Program-made: the position numbers and the translations under genes
In this document: one piece after another, positions 25,981 through 34,704 of the stretch
How positions within the stretch are numbered: position 1 is the stretch's first letter
Layout of the letters: each line of letters begins with the position of its first letter
Notes under the pieces: generated by a model
Database searches by the model: none
What the model was told of the DNA's origin: nothing
What the model saw: only the letters and a program-made list of their open reading frames with translations
NCBI GenBank assembly: GCA_036490715.1
Contig: DASXDL010000017.1
Span: 1 to 64,000 of the forward strand
Reading direction: 5' to 3'
DNA length: 64,000 nucleotides
Source: FEN-1191 sp036490715
Lineage (GTDB): Bacteria; Pseudomonadota; Gammaproteobacteria; Steroidobacterales; Steroidobacteraceae

Positions 25981-27006
25981 ATGAGCAGGCAATTCAGGGT
26001 GGCGGTGGTCGGCGCGACCGGGTTGGTCGGAGAGACCATGATCACGGTGCTCGAGGAGCGCGGCTTTCCGGTGTCGGAGCTGCATCCGCTGGCAAGCAAC
26101 CGCTCGCTCGGCAAGAGCGTGAGCTTTCGCGGCCGGGACCTACCGGTGCTCGAGCTGGCGAGTTTCGATTTCTCGCGCGCCGACATCGGATTGTTCTCGG
26201 CCGGCGCCGAGGTGTCGGCCGAGTACGCGCCCAAGGCCGCTGCCGCCGGCTGCATCGTGATCGACAATACTTCCCAGTTTCGCTACCAGGATGACATTCC
26301 GCTGATAGTGCCCGAGGTCAATCGCCACGCGATCGCCCGCTACCGCGCACGCAACATCATCGCCAACCCGAACTGCTCCACCATCCAGATGCTGGTGGCG
26401 CTCAAGCCGATCTACGACGCGGTCGGGATCGAGCGCGTCAATGTCGCGACCTACCAGTCGGTGTCGGGCGCCGGTCGAGAGGCGGTCGAGGAACTGGCGG
26501 CCCAAACCGCGAGTCTGCTCAATGGGCGGCCGATCGAGGAACCGCGGCAGATTGTGAAGCAGATCGCATTCAACTGCGTGCCGCAAATCGATCGTTTCGA
26601 GGACAACGGCTATACCAAGGAAGAGATGAAGATGTTGTGGGAGACCCAGAAAATCATGGAGGATCCTGCGATTCGCGTGAATGCCACGGCCGTGCGGGTT
26701 CCGGTATTTTTCGGCCATTCCGAGGCAGTGCATATTGAGACACGGCGCAAGATCACGGTGCCCGAGGCACGGGCACTGCTACAGAAGGCGCCGGGCGTGG
26801 CCGTTATCGATGAACGCAGACCCGGGGGCTATCCCACCGCGGTTACCGAAGCAGCGAACCACGACACGGTTTATGTGGGACGTATTCGGGAAGATATGTC
26901 GTATGAGCGGGGTCTTGACCTGTGGATTGTGGCCGACAACATCCGGAAGGGTGCTGCTACCAATAGCGTCCAAATTGCTGAGATTTTGGTTGGCGAGTAT
27001 TTATAA
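25981..27006 (+). CDS. asd: Aspartate-semialdehyde dehydrogenase
   Basis: It reduces aspartyl phosphate to aspartate semialdehyde for Lys, Thr, Met and diaminopimelate synthesis. The 341-residue protein shows the NADP-binding VVGATGLVGETMITVLEERG, the catalytic Cys in ANPNCSTIQM, the Gln in YQSVSGAGREAVEEL, and the late HIETRRKITVPEA. The last 120 codons use AT-ending codons more freely than the rest of the window, and the following intergenic stretch is also AT-richer. fimV follows, the usual order. Confidence 0.96.
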   Translation: MSRQFRVAVVGATGLVGETMITVLEERGFPVSELHPLASNRSLGKSVSFRGRDLPVLELASFDFSRADIGLFSAGAEVSAEYAPKAAAAGCIVIDNTSQFRYQDDIPLIVPEVNRHAIARYRARNIIANPNCSTIQMLVALKPIYDAVGIERVNVATYQSVSGAGREAVEELAAQTASLLNGRPIEEPRQIVKQIAFNCVPQIDRFEDNGYTKEEMKMLWETQKIMEDPAIRVNATAVRVPVFFGHSEAVHIETRRKITVPEARALLQKAPGVAVIDERRPGGYPTAVTEAANHDTVYVGRIREDMSYERGLDLWIVADNIRKGAATNSVQIAEILVGEYL

Positions 27007-27101
27007 GTTATATTGCAATCCAAATAGGTGCGGGCCTAGGATTCGCATTAACTATATGTTTTATAAGGATTACTCAGCAATCGGGTTCGCTGGGAGACAC
27101 G

Positions 27102-30100
27102 ATGTTCAAGCGTAATTTTTCCCTGGCCCTGCTGCTGGCGTTGCTGTCTCCGGCGGCCGCGCTGGCCCTGGGACTTGGGGACATCCACCTCAAGTCCTCC
27201 CTGAATGCGCCGCTTGATGCCGATATCGACCTGGTCGGCGCCAGTGCCGAAGACCTGGGCGGCATGAAGGCCACTTTGGCGGATCGCGATGCCTTCAACA
27301 AAGGCGGTCTGGACTATCCGGGCTTTCTGGGCGCGTTGACGATCACGCCGGAAAAGACCGCCGATGGCCGCAGCGTTCTGCACGTGCATTCGGCCAACGC
27401 GGCCAATGAGCCGTTCGCCACGCTGCTGATCTCGGTCGATTGGCCGCGCGGTCACGTGGTGCGCGAATACACCGTGCTGCTCGATCCGCCGGTATTCAGC
27501 GGCGAGGGCACGAGCAAAGCGGCGGTCGCAGCTCCCAGCGCCGGCAGCAGTGCGCGCAGCGGTAGCGTGGAACATCACCCCACCCCCAGTCCGGCGGCGG
27601 CAGTGGCCGCAGCCGATAACAGCGGCGCGACAGAGGCGAGCGCCAGCAATGCGCCAGCCGTCGCCGCTGCGGCCGCCAGTGCCGACAGCACGCCGACGCC
27701 CGCACCGGCGGCCCGCGGCAGCAGCGCGGCGCGCGCCGCCGGCGGTCGCTATACGGTGCGCCCGGGCGACACCTTGTATTCCGTGGCGACGCAGAATTAC
27801 CCGGGCGGGGATCGCCCGAGCCGCCAGCGCCAGCTGGTGGCGATTTATCGTGCCAATCCGAGCGCGTTTGAAGGCAACATGAATCTGCTGCTGGCCGGAC
27901 GGCAGCTCGAGATGCCCGGCGAGGGCGACATCGAGGCCATCAGCCCTGGCGAGGCCGCCAGCGAGGTACATCGTCAGAACGCCGCCTGGGCCGGTGCGCA
28001 TGGCGGTAACGCCGCATCGCACGGCAATGCCGAGGCCGCCGGCGGTCAGTTGCATCTGGTGCCGCCGCAGGAAGCGGCCAAGGCGCCAGCAAGCGGTGCA
28101 CCGTCGGCTTCTGCTTCTGCGCCGGCGCCCGCAGCGTCCGCTGGCGCGGCGGCCGGCGCCGCCACTGCCGCCGCGGCCGCCAAAAACGATGCGCTGAACC
28201 AGCGAGTCTCGCAGCTAGAAGCGCAACTGGCCGAGTCACAGCGGTTGTTGCAGCTGCGCAATGCCGATCTGGCCGCGCTCCAGGCCCGCGCCGCCGCCCA
28301 GAACGTGCAGCCCGCCGCCAAGCCGGCGGCTCCCACGCCGCCCGCCGCCGCGCCGCCCGTGGCCGAGGCGCCCATCGCGCCGAGTACCCCGTCGGCACCG
28401 GTCACTGGAGCGCCGGTGAGCCCGCCGTCGACACCGGCGGCGACCCCCAAGCCTTCCCCTTCGCCTGCCGCGGCCCCGAGTGCCGCGAGCGGCAGCTCGC
28501 TGCTGGATCTGATCGAGCAATACTGGTACGTGCCGGCGGCGCTGCTGGCGGTGCTCATTATTCTTGTGGTGCTGCGCTTCGTGCGCGCACGCCAGGAGGA
28601 CGAGTTCGATCGTTCCCTGGGCCGCCTGCAACCCTCATTCGAGAACTCTGCTGAGGGCGTGCGCGCTACCGACACCGTGCCGGTGCGCACGCTGCCGGCC
28701 TCACGCGGTGAGATGTCGTACAGCGTCGAGGAATCCGGACCGCACGAGCAGCCGACCTTCGCCGAACCGCCGGATGGCGGCGCGGCCTCGATCGCGGCTA
28801 CCGGCCAGCACGTGGCGATCGACGACACGGTCACCGGCGAGCGGCCGGTGGCCCTCGACCAGGGTGATCCGCTGGCGGAAGCCGATTTTCACATGGCCTA
28901 CGGTCTGTACGACCAGGCTGCCGATCTGGTGCAGATCGCGATCTCGCGCGAGCCCAATCGGCGCGAGCTCAAGCTCAAGCTGCTCGAGGTGTTCTTCGTC
29001 TGGGGCAACAAGGAGCGCTTCCTGCAGACCGCGCGCGAGCTGGCCAATACCCGCAGCCAGGCGCTGGCCGGCGAGTGGGAAAAGATCGTGATCATGGGCC
29101 GCCAGATCGCGCCCGACGATGCGCTGTTCGCCAATGCCGGAACGCTCACCGGAGCGGCCAGCGGCGGCGTCGATCTCAATCTGGAAGGCGGCCAGAACCG
29201 GGTCGATTTCGACCTGCTGGGCGAGCCCTCAGTCGGCGCGAGCGCCGAAGGCAGCACCGGCCTGGATCTGGATCTGGGTGCGGCACTGGGCGACAACGAT
29301 GCCACCGGCGAGGTCAAACCGCTGGGCGAGAACGGCGTCGACTTCGTGCTCGACGACCCGGAGCGCGGCAACGACGCCACTGGCTCGACCCGCGAGATGC
29401 CGGGCGGTCAGGCCGCCACGCGCGAGATGCCGAATATGGCCGGCACCTCGGCGCCCAAGGAATACACCGCCACGATGCGCGTGGTCGGCGGTCAGGCGGT
29501 GGATCCGGAGGCCCCGACCGTCGAGCAGCCGCAGCTGCACGGCGGCGACCACTCGACCATTCGCGAGAAGATCGATGCGGCGGCGCGCGCCGGCATGCAG
29601 ACTTCGGATCAGACCGCCGAGCTGGCGCTGGACGATCTGGGTCTGGACCTGGGCGCGCTCGAAGGGGTTGCTGATGAGACCGGTGTCACCGGATCGTCCG
29701 AGGCGCCCACCGTGCTGTCGAACCTGGAAGAAGACACCCGCGAACTGCTGGCGCGGGCCCGCAAGGAGCAGGCCGAGTCCGATGCCACGCAGCGCGCCCC
29801 GGCCGCCGATGCCCCAAGTGACAGCGGCACCTGGCTGTTCACCGATACCGACTTTGCCAACGGCATGGACAAGCTGGGCAAGGATTTCGACGCCGAGGGC
29901 AGTGCGCCAACGCAGCTGGTCACGCAGATCAGTCCGCGGCCGCCGTTCGAGGCCGACAGCGGCTCGGCGACCTCGCGGCTCGCGGCGCTCGACCCGGGCA
30001 CGCTCGATCTGGATGTCGGCGCCGCCGGTGAAGATACTGGCGTCAACGGCGTCGACCTGGACGTCGGCGCGCCAGCGCCGGCGACCACCGAGGGCACATT

Positions 30101-30317
30101 CGTTCAGACGCAGAGAATCGCCGCCGGCGACATGGCGTTGCCGGAGCTCGAACCGGCCACCATGAGCGAGGTCGGCACCAAGCTCGATCTGGCGCGTGCC
30201 TACATGGACATGGGCGACCCGGAAGGTGCCCGCAGCATCCTCGCCGAGGTGCTCAGTGAAGGCTCGGTGTCGCAGAAGCAGGAAGCGCGCCGCCTGATGG
30301 ATACGCTGCCGGGCTGA
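27102..30317 (+). CDS. fimV: FimV-family peptidoglycan-binding pilus assembly protein
   Basis: An inner-membrane protein needed for type IV pilus assembly and polar organisation in relatives. The 1071-residue protein begins with a signal peptide (FSLALLLALLSPAAALA) and the FimV N-domain (LGLGDIHLKSSLNAPLDADIDL). A LysM-like peptidoglycan-binding motif follows (YTVRPGDTLYSVATQNYP, about residue 220). Then come an Ala/Pro-rich linker, a short coiled coil, and one membrane helix (YVPAALLAVLIILVVLRFV, about 470). An acidic cytoplasmic part ends with the FimV C-terminal TPR-like motif (LDLARAYMDMGDPEGARSIL). With the FimX-like protein it supports twitching motility, although no pil genes are in this window. 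Confidence 0.92.
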   Translation: MFKRNFSLALLLALLSPAAALALGLGDIHLKSSLNAPLDADIDLVGASAEDLGGMKATLADRDAFNKGGLDYPGFLGALTITPEKTADGRSVLHVHSANAANEPFATLLISVDWPRGHVVREYTVLLDPPVFSGEGTSKAAVAAPSAGSSARSGSVEHHPTPSPAAAVAAADNSGATEASASNAPAVAAAAASADSTPTPAPAARGSSAARAAGGRYTVRPGDTLYSVATQNYPGGDRPSRQRQLVAIYRANPSAFEGNMNLLLAGRQLEMPGEGDIEAISPGEAASEVHRQNAAWAGAHGGNAASHGNAEAAGGQLHLVPPQEAAKAPASGAPSASASAPAPAASAGAAAGAATAAAAAKNDALNQRVSQLEAQLAESQRLLQLRNADLAALQARAAAQNVQPAAKPAAPTPPAAAPPVAEAPIAPSTPSAPVTGAPVSPPSTPAATPKPSPSPAAAPSAASGSSLLDLIEQYWYVPAALLAVLIILVVLRFVRARQEDEFDRSLGRLQPSFENSAEGVRATDTVPVRTLPASRGEMSYSVEESGPHEQPTFAEPPDGGAASIAATGQHVAIDDTVTGERPVALDQGDPLAEADFHMAYGLYDQAADLVQIAISREPNRRELKLKLLEVFFVWGNKERFLQTARELANTRSQALAGEWEKIVIMGRQIAPDDALFANAGTLTGAASGGVDLNLEGGQNRVDFDLLGEPSVGASAEGSTGLDLDLGAALGDNDATGEVKPLGENGVDFVLDDPERGNDATGSTREMPGGQAATREMPNMAGTSAPKEYTATMRVVGGQAVDPEAPTVEQPQLHGGDHSTIREKIDAAARAGMQTSDQTAELALDDLGLDLGALEGVADETGVTGSSEAPTVLSNLEEDTRELLARARKEQAESDATQRAPAADAPSDSGTWLFTDTDFANGMDKLGKDFDAEGSAPTQLVTQISPRPPFEADSGSATSRLAALDPGTLDLDVGAAGEDTGVNGVDLDVGAPAPATTEGTFVQTQRIAAGDMALPELEPATMSEVGTKLDLARAYMDMGDPEGARSILAEVLSEGSVSQKQEARRLMDTLPG

Positions 30318-30340
30318 TTCGCGCAGCACGTTCGCCGTCC

Positions 30341-31138
30341 ATGCCCCGTCTGGCCGTCGGCATTGAATACGACGGCGGCGCCTACAGCGGCTGGCAGGCG
30401 CAGCAGCACGCACCGAGCGTGCAGGCGGCGCTCGAGCAGGCGCTCGGACGCGTGGCGGATACTCCGGTCGCGTTGACCTGCGCCGGACGGACCGATGCCG
30501 GTGTGCACGCCCGCGCGCAGGTGGCGCACTTCGACACCCAGGCCGATCGCAGCGAGCGCGCCTGGCTGCTCGGCGCCAACCGTCATCTGCCGACCGACAT
30601 CAGTCTGCGTTGGGCCCAGGTCGTGAGCCAGGACTTCCATGCCCGCTATAGCGCGCAGTCACGCAGCTACCGTTACCTGATCCTCAATCGCATCACCCGC
30701 TCGGCGCTGGCCGGTGGACGCGCTCTGATCGTGCATCAGCGACTGGATGAGTCGGCGATGCTGGCCGGCAGCCAGCTGCTGCTCGGCGAACACGATTTCA
30801 GCGCGTTTCGTTCGTCCGAATGTCAGGCGCGCTCGCCGGTACGCGACCTGCGCGCGCTGACGGTGACCCGCAGCGGCGACTGGATCGTGGTGGATGTCAC
30901 CGCCAACGCGTTTCTACATCACATGGTGCGCAATATGGTCGGCTTGCTGCTGACCATTGGCCTGAAGCGCGCCGCGCCCGAGCGCGCGCGCGAGCAGCTG
31001 CAGTCGCGTCAGCGCAGCACCGGCGAGGCCACTGCCGCAGCGCACGGGCTATACCTGTGGCGCGTGGACTACGCCGGGCAGTTCGGCCTGCCGTCTGATT
31101 CGGCTATGATCGACGCCCCGATTCTGGGCTGGCAGTAG
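30341..31138 (+). CDS. truA: tRNA pseudouridine(38-40) synthase
   Basis: It isomerises uridines 38-40 in the anticodon arm of many tRNAs. The 265-residue protein begins MPRLAVGIEYDGGAYSGWQ and carries the catalytic Asp in CAGRTDAGVHA. The C-terminal part has NAFLHHMVRNMVG, typical of TruA. It lies 23 bases after fimV and 23 before accD. In Pseudomonas trpF is usually inserted between truA and accD; here nothing is. Confidence 0.96.
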   Translation: MPRLAVGIEYDGGAYSGWQAQQHAPSVQAALEQALGRVADTPVALTCAGRTDAGVHARAQVAHFDTQADRSERAWLLGANRHLPTDISLRWAQVVSQDFHARYSAQSRSYRYLILNRITRSALAGGRALIVHQRLDESAMLAGSQLLLGEHDFSAFRSSECQARSPVRDLRALTVTRSGDWIVVDVTANAFLHHMVRNMVGLLLTIGLKRAAPERAREQLQSRQRSTGEATAAAHGLYLWRVDYAGQFGLPSDSAMIDAPILGWQ

Positions 31139-31161
31139 CCGCCGGGCATCAAGGATCCGTC

Positions 31162-32028
31162 ATGTCTTGGTTCGAGAAGATCGTACCCTCGCGTATCAAG
31201 ACCGAGCGGCGCTCGCGCTCGGTGCCGGAGGGGCTGTGGATCAAATGTCCGGCCTGCGACGCGGTGCTGTACCGGGCCGAGCTCGAACGCAATCTCAACG
31301 TTTGCCCCAAGTGCAGCCACCATATGCGCATCGGTGCGCGCGAGCGGCTCAAGGCGCTGCTCGATCCGGAGCCGCTGAGCGAGATCGGCGCCGAGGTGAG
31401 TCCAGAGGATCCACTCAAGTTCAAGGACAGCCGTCGCTACAAGGACCGCCTGACGCAGGCGCAGAAGGCGACGCACGAAAATGACGCGCTGGTGGTGCTC
31501 GCGGGCCAGATCCACGGCGAGCCGGTGGTCGCGTGCGCGTTCGAGTTCCAGTTTCTCGGCGGCTCGATGGGATCGGTCGTTGGCGAGCGCTTCAAGCGGG
31601 CGGTGGATTTCTGCATCGAGGAGGGCTGCGGGCTGGTGTGCTTCTCCGCCACCGGTGGCGCGCGCATGCAGGAGGCGCTGCTGTCGCTGATGCAGATGGC
31701 CAAGACCAGCGCCGCGTTGGCGCGGCTGGTGCAGGCGCGGTTGCCGTTCATCTCGGTGATGACCGATCCGACCACCGGCGGCGTCTCGGCCAGCCTGGCG
31801 ATGCTGGGTGATCTGAACATCGCCGAGCCGCGCGCGCTGATCGGCTTTGCCGGACCGCGCGTGATCCAGCAGACCGTGCGTGAGACGTTGCCCGAGGGCT
31901 TCCAGCGCAGCGAGTTCCTGCTCGAGCACGGCGGCCTGGATCTGATCGTCGATCGACGCGACATGCGCGATCGTCTGGCGCAGCTGCTGCGCCTGCTGCA
32001 AAGGCGCCCGGCGTTGCCCGCCAATTGA
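31162..32028 (+). CDS. accD: Acetyl-CoA carboxylase carboxyltransferase subunit beta
   Basis: Part of the heterotetrameric carboxyltransferase that makes malonyl-CoA, the committed step of fatty acid synthesis. The 288-residue protein has the N-terminal zinc ribbon (CPACDAVLYRAELERNLNVC then PKCSHHM) and the crotonase-fold domain. Signature residues include EFQFLGGSMGSVVGERF, FSATGGARMQEAL and DPTTGGVSASLAMLGD. Its stop overlaps the TTG start of folC. AccA is not in the window. Confidence 0.97.
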   Translation: MSWFEKIVPSRIKTERRSRSVPEGLWIKCPACDAVLYRAELERNLNVCPKCSHHMRIGARERLKALLDPEPLSEIGAEVSPEDPLKFKDSRRYKDRLTQAQKATHENDALVVLAGQIHGEPVVACAFEFQFLGGSMGSVVGERFKRAVDFCIEEGCGLVCFSATGGARMQEALLSLMQMAKTSAALARLVQARLPFISVMTDPTTGGVSASLAMLGDLNIAEPRALIGFAGPRVIQQTVRETLPEGFQRSEFLLEHGGLDLIVDRRDMRDRLAQLLRLLQRRPALPAN

Positions 32029-33302
32029 GTCGCACGCTGGCGCAGTGGCTGGCCTACCAGCAGGGTACGCACGGCCAGAGCATCGACCTGTCGCTCGAGC
32101 GCGTGCGTGTGGTGGCGCAGCGACTGCAGCTGCTGACGGATTCGTGTCCGGCAGTGATCATTGCCGGCACCAATGGCAAAGGATCGACCGCCACCACGCT
32201 GGCGGCGCTGCTGCATGCCTGCGATCAGCATGTCGGACTGTTCACCTCGCCCCATCTGGTGCGCTATCGCGAGCGCATCCAGATCGACGGCGTGCCGGCC
32301 GAGGACGCCGCCCTGGTGGCGGCGTTCGAGCGTATCGAAGCCGAGCGAGGCGGCATTACGCTGACGTTTTTCGAATACAACACCCTGGCCGCGCTGCTGC
32401 TGTTCCGCGAAAGCGCCGTCGATCGCATGGTGCTCGAGGTCGGCCTGGGCGGACGGCTCGATGCCACCAACATCATCGACGCCGAGGTCGCGGTGCTGTG
32501 TTCGGTCGGACTGGACCACCGCGAGTATCTGGGTTCGACGTTGCAGCAGATCGGCGCGGAGAAGGCCGGTGTGTTCCGCCGCGGACAAGCGGTCGTGCTG
32601 GGCGACGCCGAACTGCCCACGAGCGTCTGGGACGCGGCGCGCGCGCTCGACTGCCGGGTGTACAGCGCCGGGCGCGAATATTTCTGGCAGCTGCGCAGCG
32701 CCGATGCCGGCGGCGCGGCCTGGGATTACCGCGGCCCGGGTTGCGCGGTGCAATCTCTGCCGGCACCGACGCTCGCGGGTGCGATTCAATATCGCAACGC
32801 CGCCGTGGCGCTCACGGCCCTGCTACTCACCGGCGCCGACCACGCCTGCGAGCGGGCGCGCATCGCTGCAGGATTGCGTGCCGTGGCACTGCCGGGACGC
32901 TTTCAGATCATTCCCGGATCGGTGGAGTGGATTATTGATGTTGCGCATAACGAGCCCGCAGCGCAGGTGCTGGCAGCGGCGCTGCTGCAGCGTCCCTGCA
33001 CCGGCCGCACGCTGGCCGTCGCCGGCATGCTCGGCGATAAGGACGTTGCGGCGGTTGCGCGGGCACTTGATCCGGCGATCGATCACTGGCTGCTGGCCGG
33101 CATCGAGGATGAAGCGCGCGGCCTGTCGGCTGCAGCTCTGAGAGCGCGTCTGCCGGAGCTGCGTGCGCCGGTCGAGCTGGCGGGCAATGTTGCCGCTGCG
33201 TGCGTGCGGGCGCGCGAGCTGGCGCGCCCGCACGATCGTGTGCTGGTGTTCGGATCTTTCCACGTGGCCGGGCCGGCGCTCGAGTGGCTTGGGATATACT
33301 GA
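32025..33302 (+). CDS. folC: Bifunctional folylpolyglutamate/dihydrofolate synthase
   Basis: An ATP-dependent Mur-ligase-family enzyme adding glutamate to dihydropteroate and folates. The 425-residue protein has the P-loop IIAGTNGKGSTATTLAALL, LFTSPHLVRYRERI, the DATN motif in GLGGRLDATNII, and DVAHNEPAA in the C-terminal domain. The start is TTG at 32025, overlapping the accD stop (TTGA); no ATG is suitable. The usual order accD-folC-SPOR-cvpA-purF continues downstream. Confidence 0.95.
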   Translation: MSRTLAQWLAYQQGTHGQSIDLSLERVRVVAQRLQLLTDSCPAVIIAGTNGKGSTATTLAALLHACDQHVGLFTSPHLVRYRERIQIDGVPAEDAALVAAFERIEAERGGITLTFFEYNTLAALLLFRESAVDRMVLEVGLGGRLDATNIIDAEVAVLCSVGLDHREYLGSTLQQIGAEKAGVFRRGQAVVLGDAELPTSVWDAARALDCRVYSAGREYFWQLRSADAGGAAWDYRGPGCAVQSLPAPTLAGAIQYRNAAVALTALLLTGADHACERARIAAGLRAVALPGRFQIIPGSVEWIIDVAHNEPAAQVLAAALLQRPCTGRTLAVAGMLGDKDVAAVARALDPAIDHWLLAGIEDEARGLSAAALRARLPELRAPVELAGNVAAACVRARELARPHDRVLVFGSFHVAGPALEWLGIY

Positions 33303-33315
33303 CACCCCGAGTGCT

Positions 33316-34092
33316 ATGGAAACCCGCCTCAAACAGCGCCTGACGGGCGCAGCGATTCTCGTGGCGCTGGTGGTCGCGTTGGTGCCGGAGATGTTTCGCG
33401 GACAGCACAGCGACGTCGCCGCGACCACCAGCAGCAGTGGCGAAGGGCCGCCGATACGCTCCTACTTCATCGACCTGTCCAACGGCGCCACCCGCACCGC
33501 ACCGTTGCAGTCCGCGCCTGCCAGTAGCAGCGGCAGCGATGAGAAGCCGACGACGCCGGCGCCGACGACGCCCGCGGTGCCCGATCACCCGACTCCCAAT
33601 GGCAGTGCATCGGCCGCAGCGAGCCCGAGCACGCCGCCGCCAGTCAGCGCTCCGGCACCGGCCGCCGCGCCGACAGTCGTCGCCAGCGCGCCGAACTATC
33701 CGGCGGCCGCCCCTGGCGATGCAGTTCCGGCGCCCAGTCATCACAGCACCGCACCGAGCACGCCGGCGCGCGCGAGCGTCAGCGCCCCGGCGCACGCGCC
33801 GAGTGCGCCTTCGGGTGCCGCAGCGAGCGCGCACACTGCACCGGCCCCCTCGCATGCGGGTTCATCCGGCGGCTGGGGAGTGCAGCTGGGTCTGTTCGCC
33901 AAGCGCGACAACGCCGAGCGGCTGGTGCGCGCCGCGCAGGACAAAGGATTCAGCGTCAGCGTGTCCAGTCCGGACGCGCGCGGCCTGTACCGGGTATACG
34001 CCGGTGGCATGGCCGATCGCGTCGCCGCCGAGGCCTATTCGCAACGCCTCAAAGACCAGGGCTTGCCGGCCGCGGTGGTCTCATTACCGTGA
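33316..34092 (+). CDS. SPOR-domain membrane protein (DedD-like)
   Basis: A 258-residue bitopic protein. A short cytoplasmic start is followed by a membrane helix (GAAILVALVVALVPEMF), then about 130 residues very rich in Ala, Pro, Ser and Thr that should be an extended periplasmic linker. The C-terminal SPOR domain (WGVQLGLFAKRDNAERLVRAA to the end) binds denuded septal peptidoglycan in relatives. Its position between folC and cvpA is that of DedD. ATG at 33316 is chosen because earlier in-frame sequence lies within folC. Confidence 0.9.
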   Translation: METRLKQRLTGAAILVALVVALVPEMFRGQHSDVAATTSSSGEGPPIRSYFIDLSNGATRTAPLQSAPASSSGSDEKPTTPAPTTPAVPDHPTPNGSASAAASPSTPPPVSAPAPAAAPTVVASAPNYPAAAPGDAVPAPSHHSTAPSTPARASVSAPAHAPSAPSGAAASAHTAPAPSHAGSSGGWGVQLGLFAKRDNAERLVRAAQDKGFSVSVSSPDARGLYRVYAGGMADRVAAEAYSQRLKDQGLPAAVVSLP

Positions 34093-34177
34093 TGCAGGCC
34101 ACGGATCTGCGCCGGCTCACGACGGTGCTGGGGCCGGCGCGCGATAAAATCCCACATTACTTTCGGCGGCTGCAGCT

Positions 34178-34690
34178 ATGAACTGGATCGACTATGTGCT
34201 GATCACCGTGGTGGTCGTCTCCAGCGTCGCCGGCCTGATGCGCGGTCTGCTGCGCGAGGTGATCGCGCTGGTTACGTGGATTGCGGCCTTCTGGCTGGCC
34301 TGGCATTTCGCCTACGCGCTCGAATCGCGTCTGGGCGGAGCACTGGCCAACGAGGGCGTGCGCACCTGGGCGGCGCGCACCATCATTTTCTGCGTGGTGG
34401 TAGTGATTGGAACTTTCATCGGTGCGATCGCCAATCGCCTGGTGCGCCTGTCGATCTTCAGCGGTACTGACCGCTTCGTCGGCGGACTGTTCGGATTTTT
34501 GCGCGCGCTGGTGATGATCGGTTTGTTTGTCATGCTGTGTCACGCGCTGCGACTGACCGACGAGCCCTGGTGGCGTGGCTCGACGCTGCTGCCGTACGGT
34601 GAGCACACGGCGAATGTGCTGCGCAGCCTGGTCGGCGAGCGTAAAATGTTGGTCGAGCATTCGTCCCCCGGCACCGACCGGCGGATCTAG
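34178..34690 (+). CDS. cvpA: CvpA family membrane protein
   Basis: A 170-residue inner-membrane protein with four hydrophobic segments. It begins MNWIDYVLITVVVVSSVAGLM and continues with GLLREVIALVTWIAAFWLAW, IIFCVVVVIGTFIGAIANRL and FGFLRALVMIGLFVMLC, all typical of CvpA. E. coli CvpA is required for colicin V export and tolerance of some envelope stresses. It sits 14 bases before purF, the classical cvpA-purF pair, with AGGAGG immediately preceding the purF start region. Confidence 0.93.
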   Translation: MNWIDYVLITVVVVSSVAGLMRGLLREVIALVTWIAAFWLAWHFAYALESRLGGALANEGVRTWAARTIIFCVVVVIGTFIGAIANRLVRLSIFSGTDRFVGGLFGFLRALVMIGLFVMLCHALRLTDEPWWRGSTLLPYGEHTANVLRSLVGERKMLVEHSSPGTDRRI

Positions 34691-34704
34691 GAGGTTTCGG
34701 CTGC

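Noticed and set aside
27500..28500. Simple repeats or CRISPR-like structure
   Set aside because: The repetition is Ala/Pro-rich coding sequence of the FimV linker, with no regular repeat-spacer pattern.
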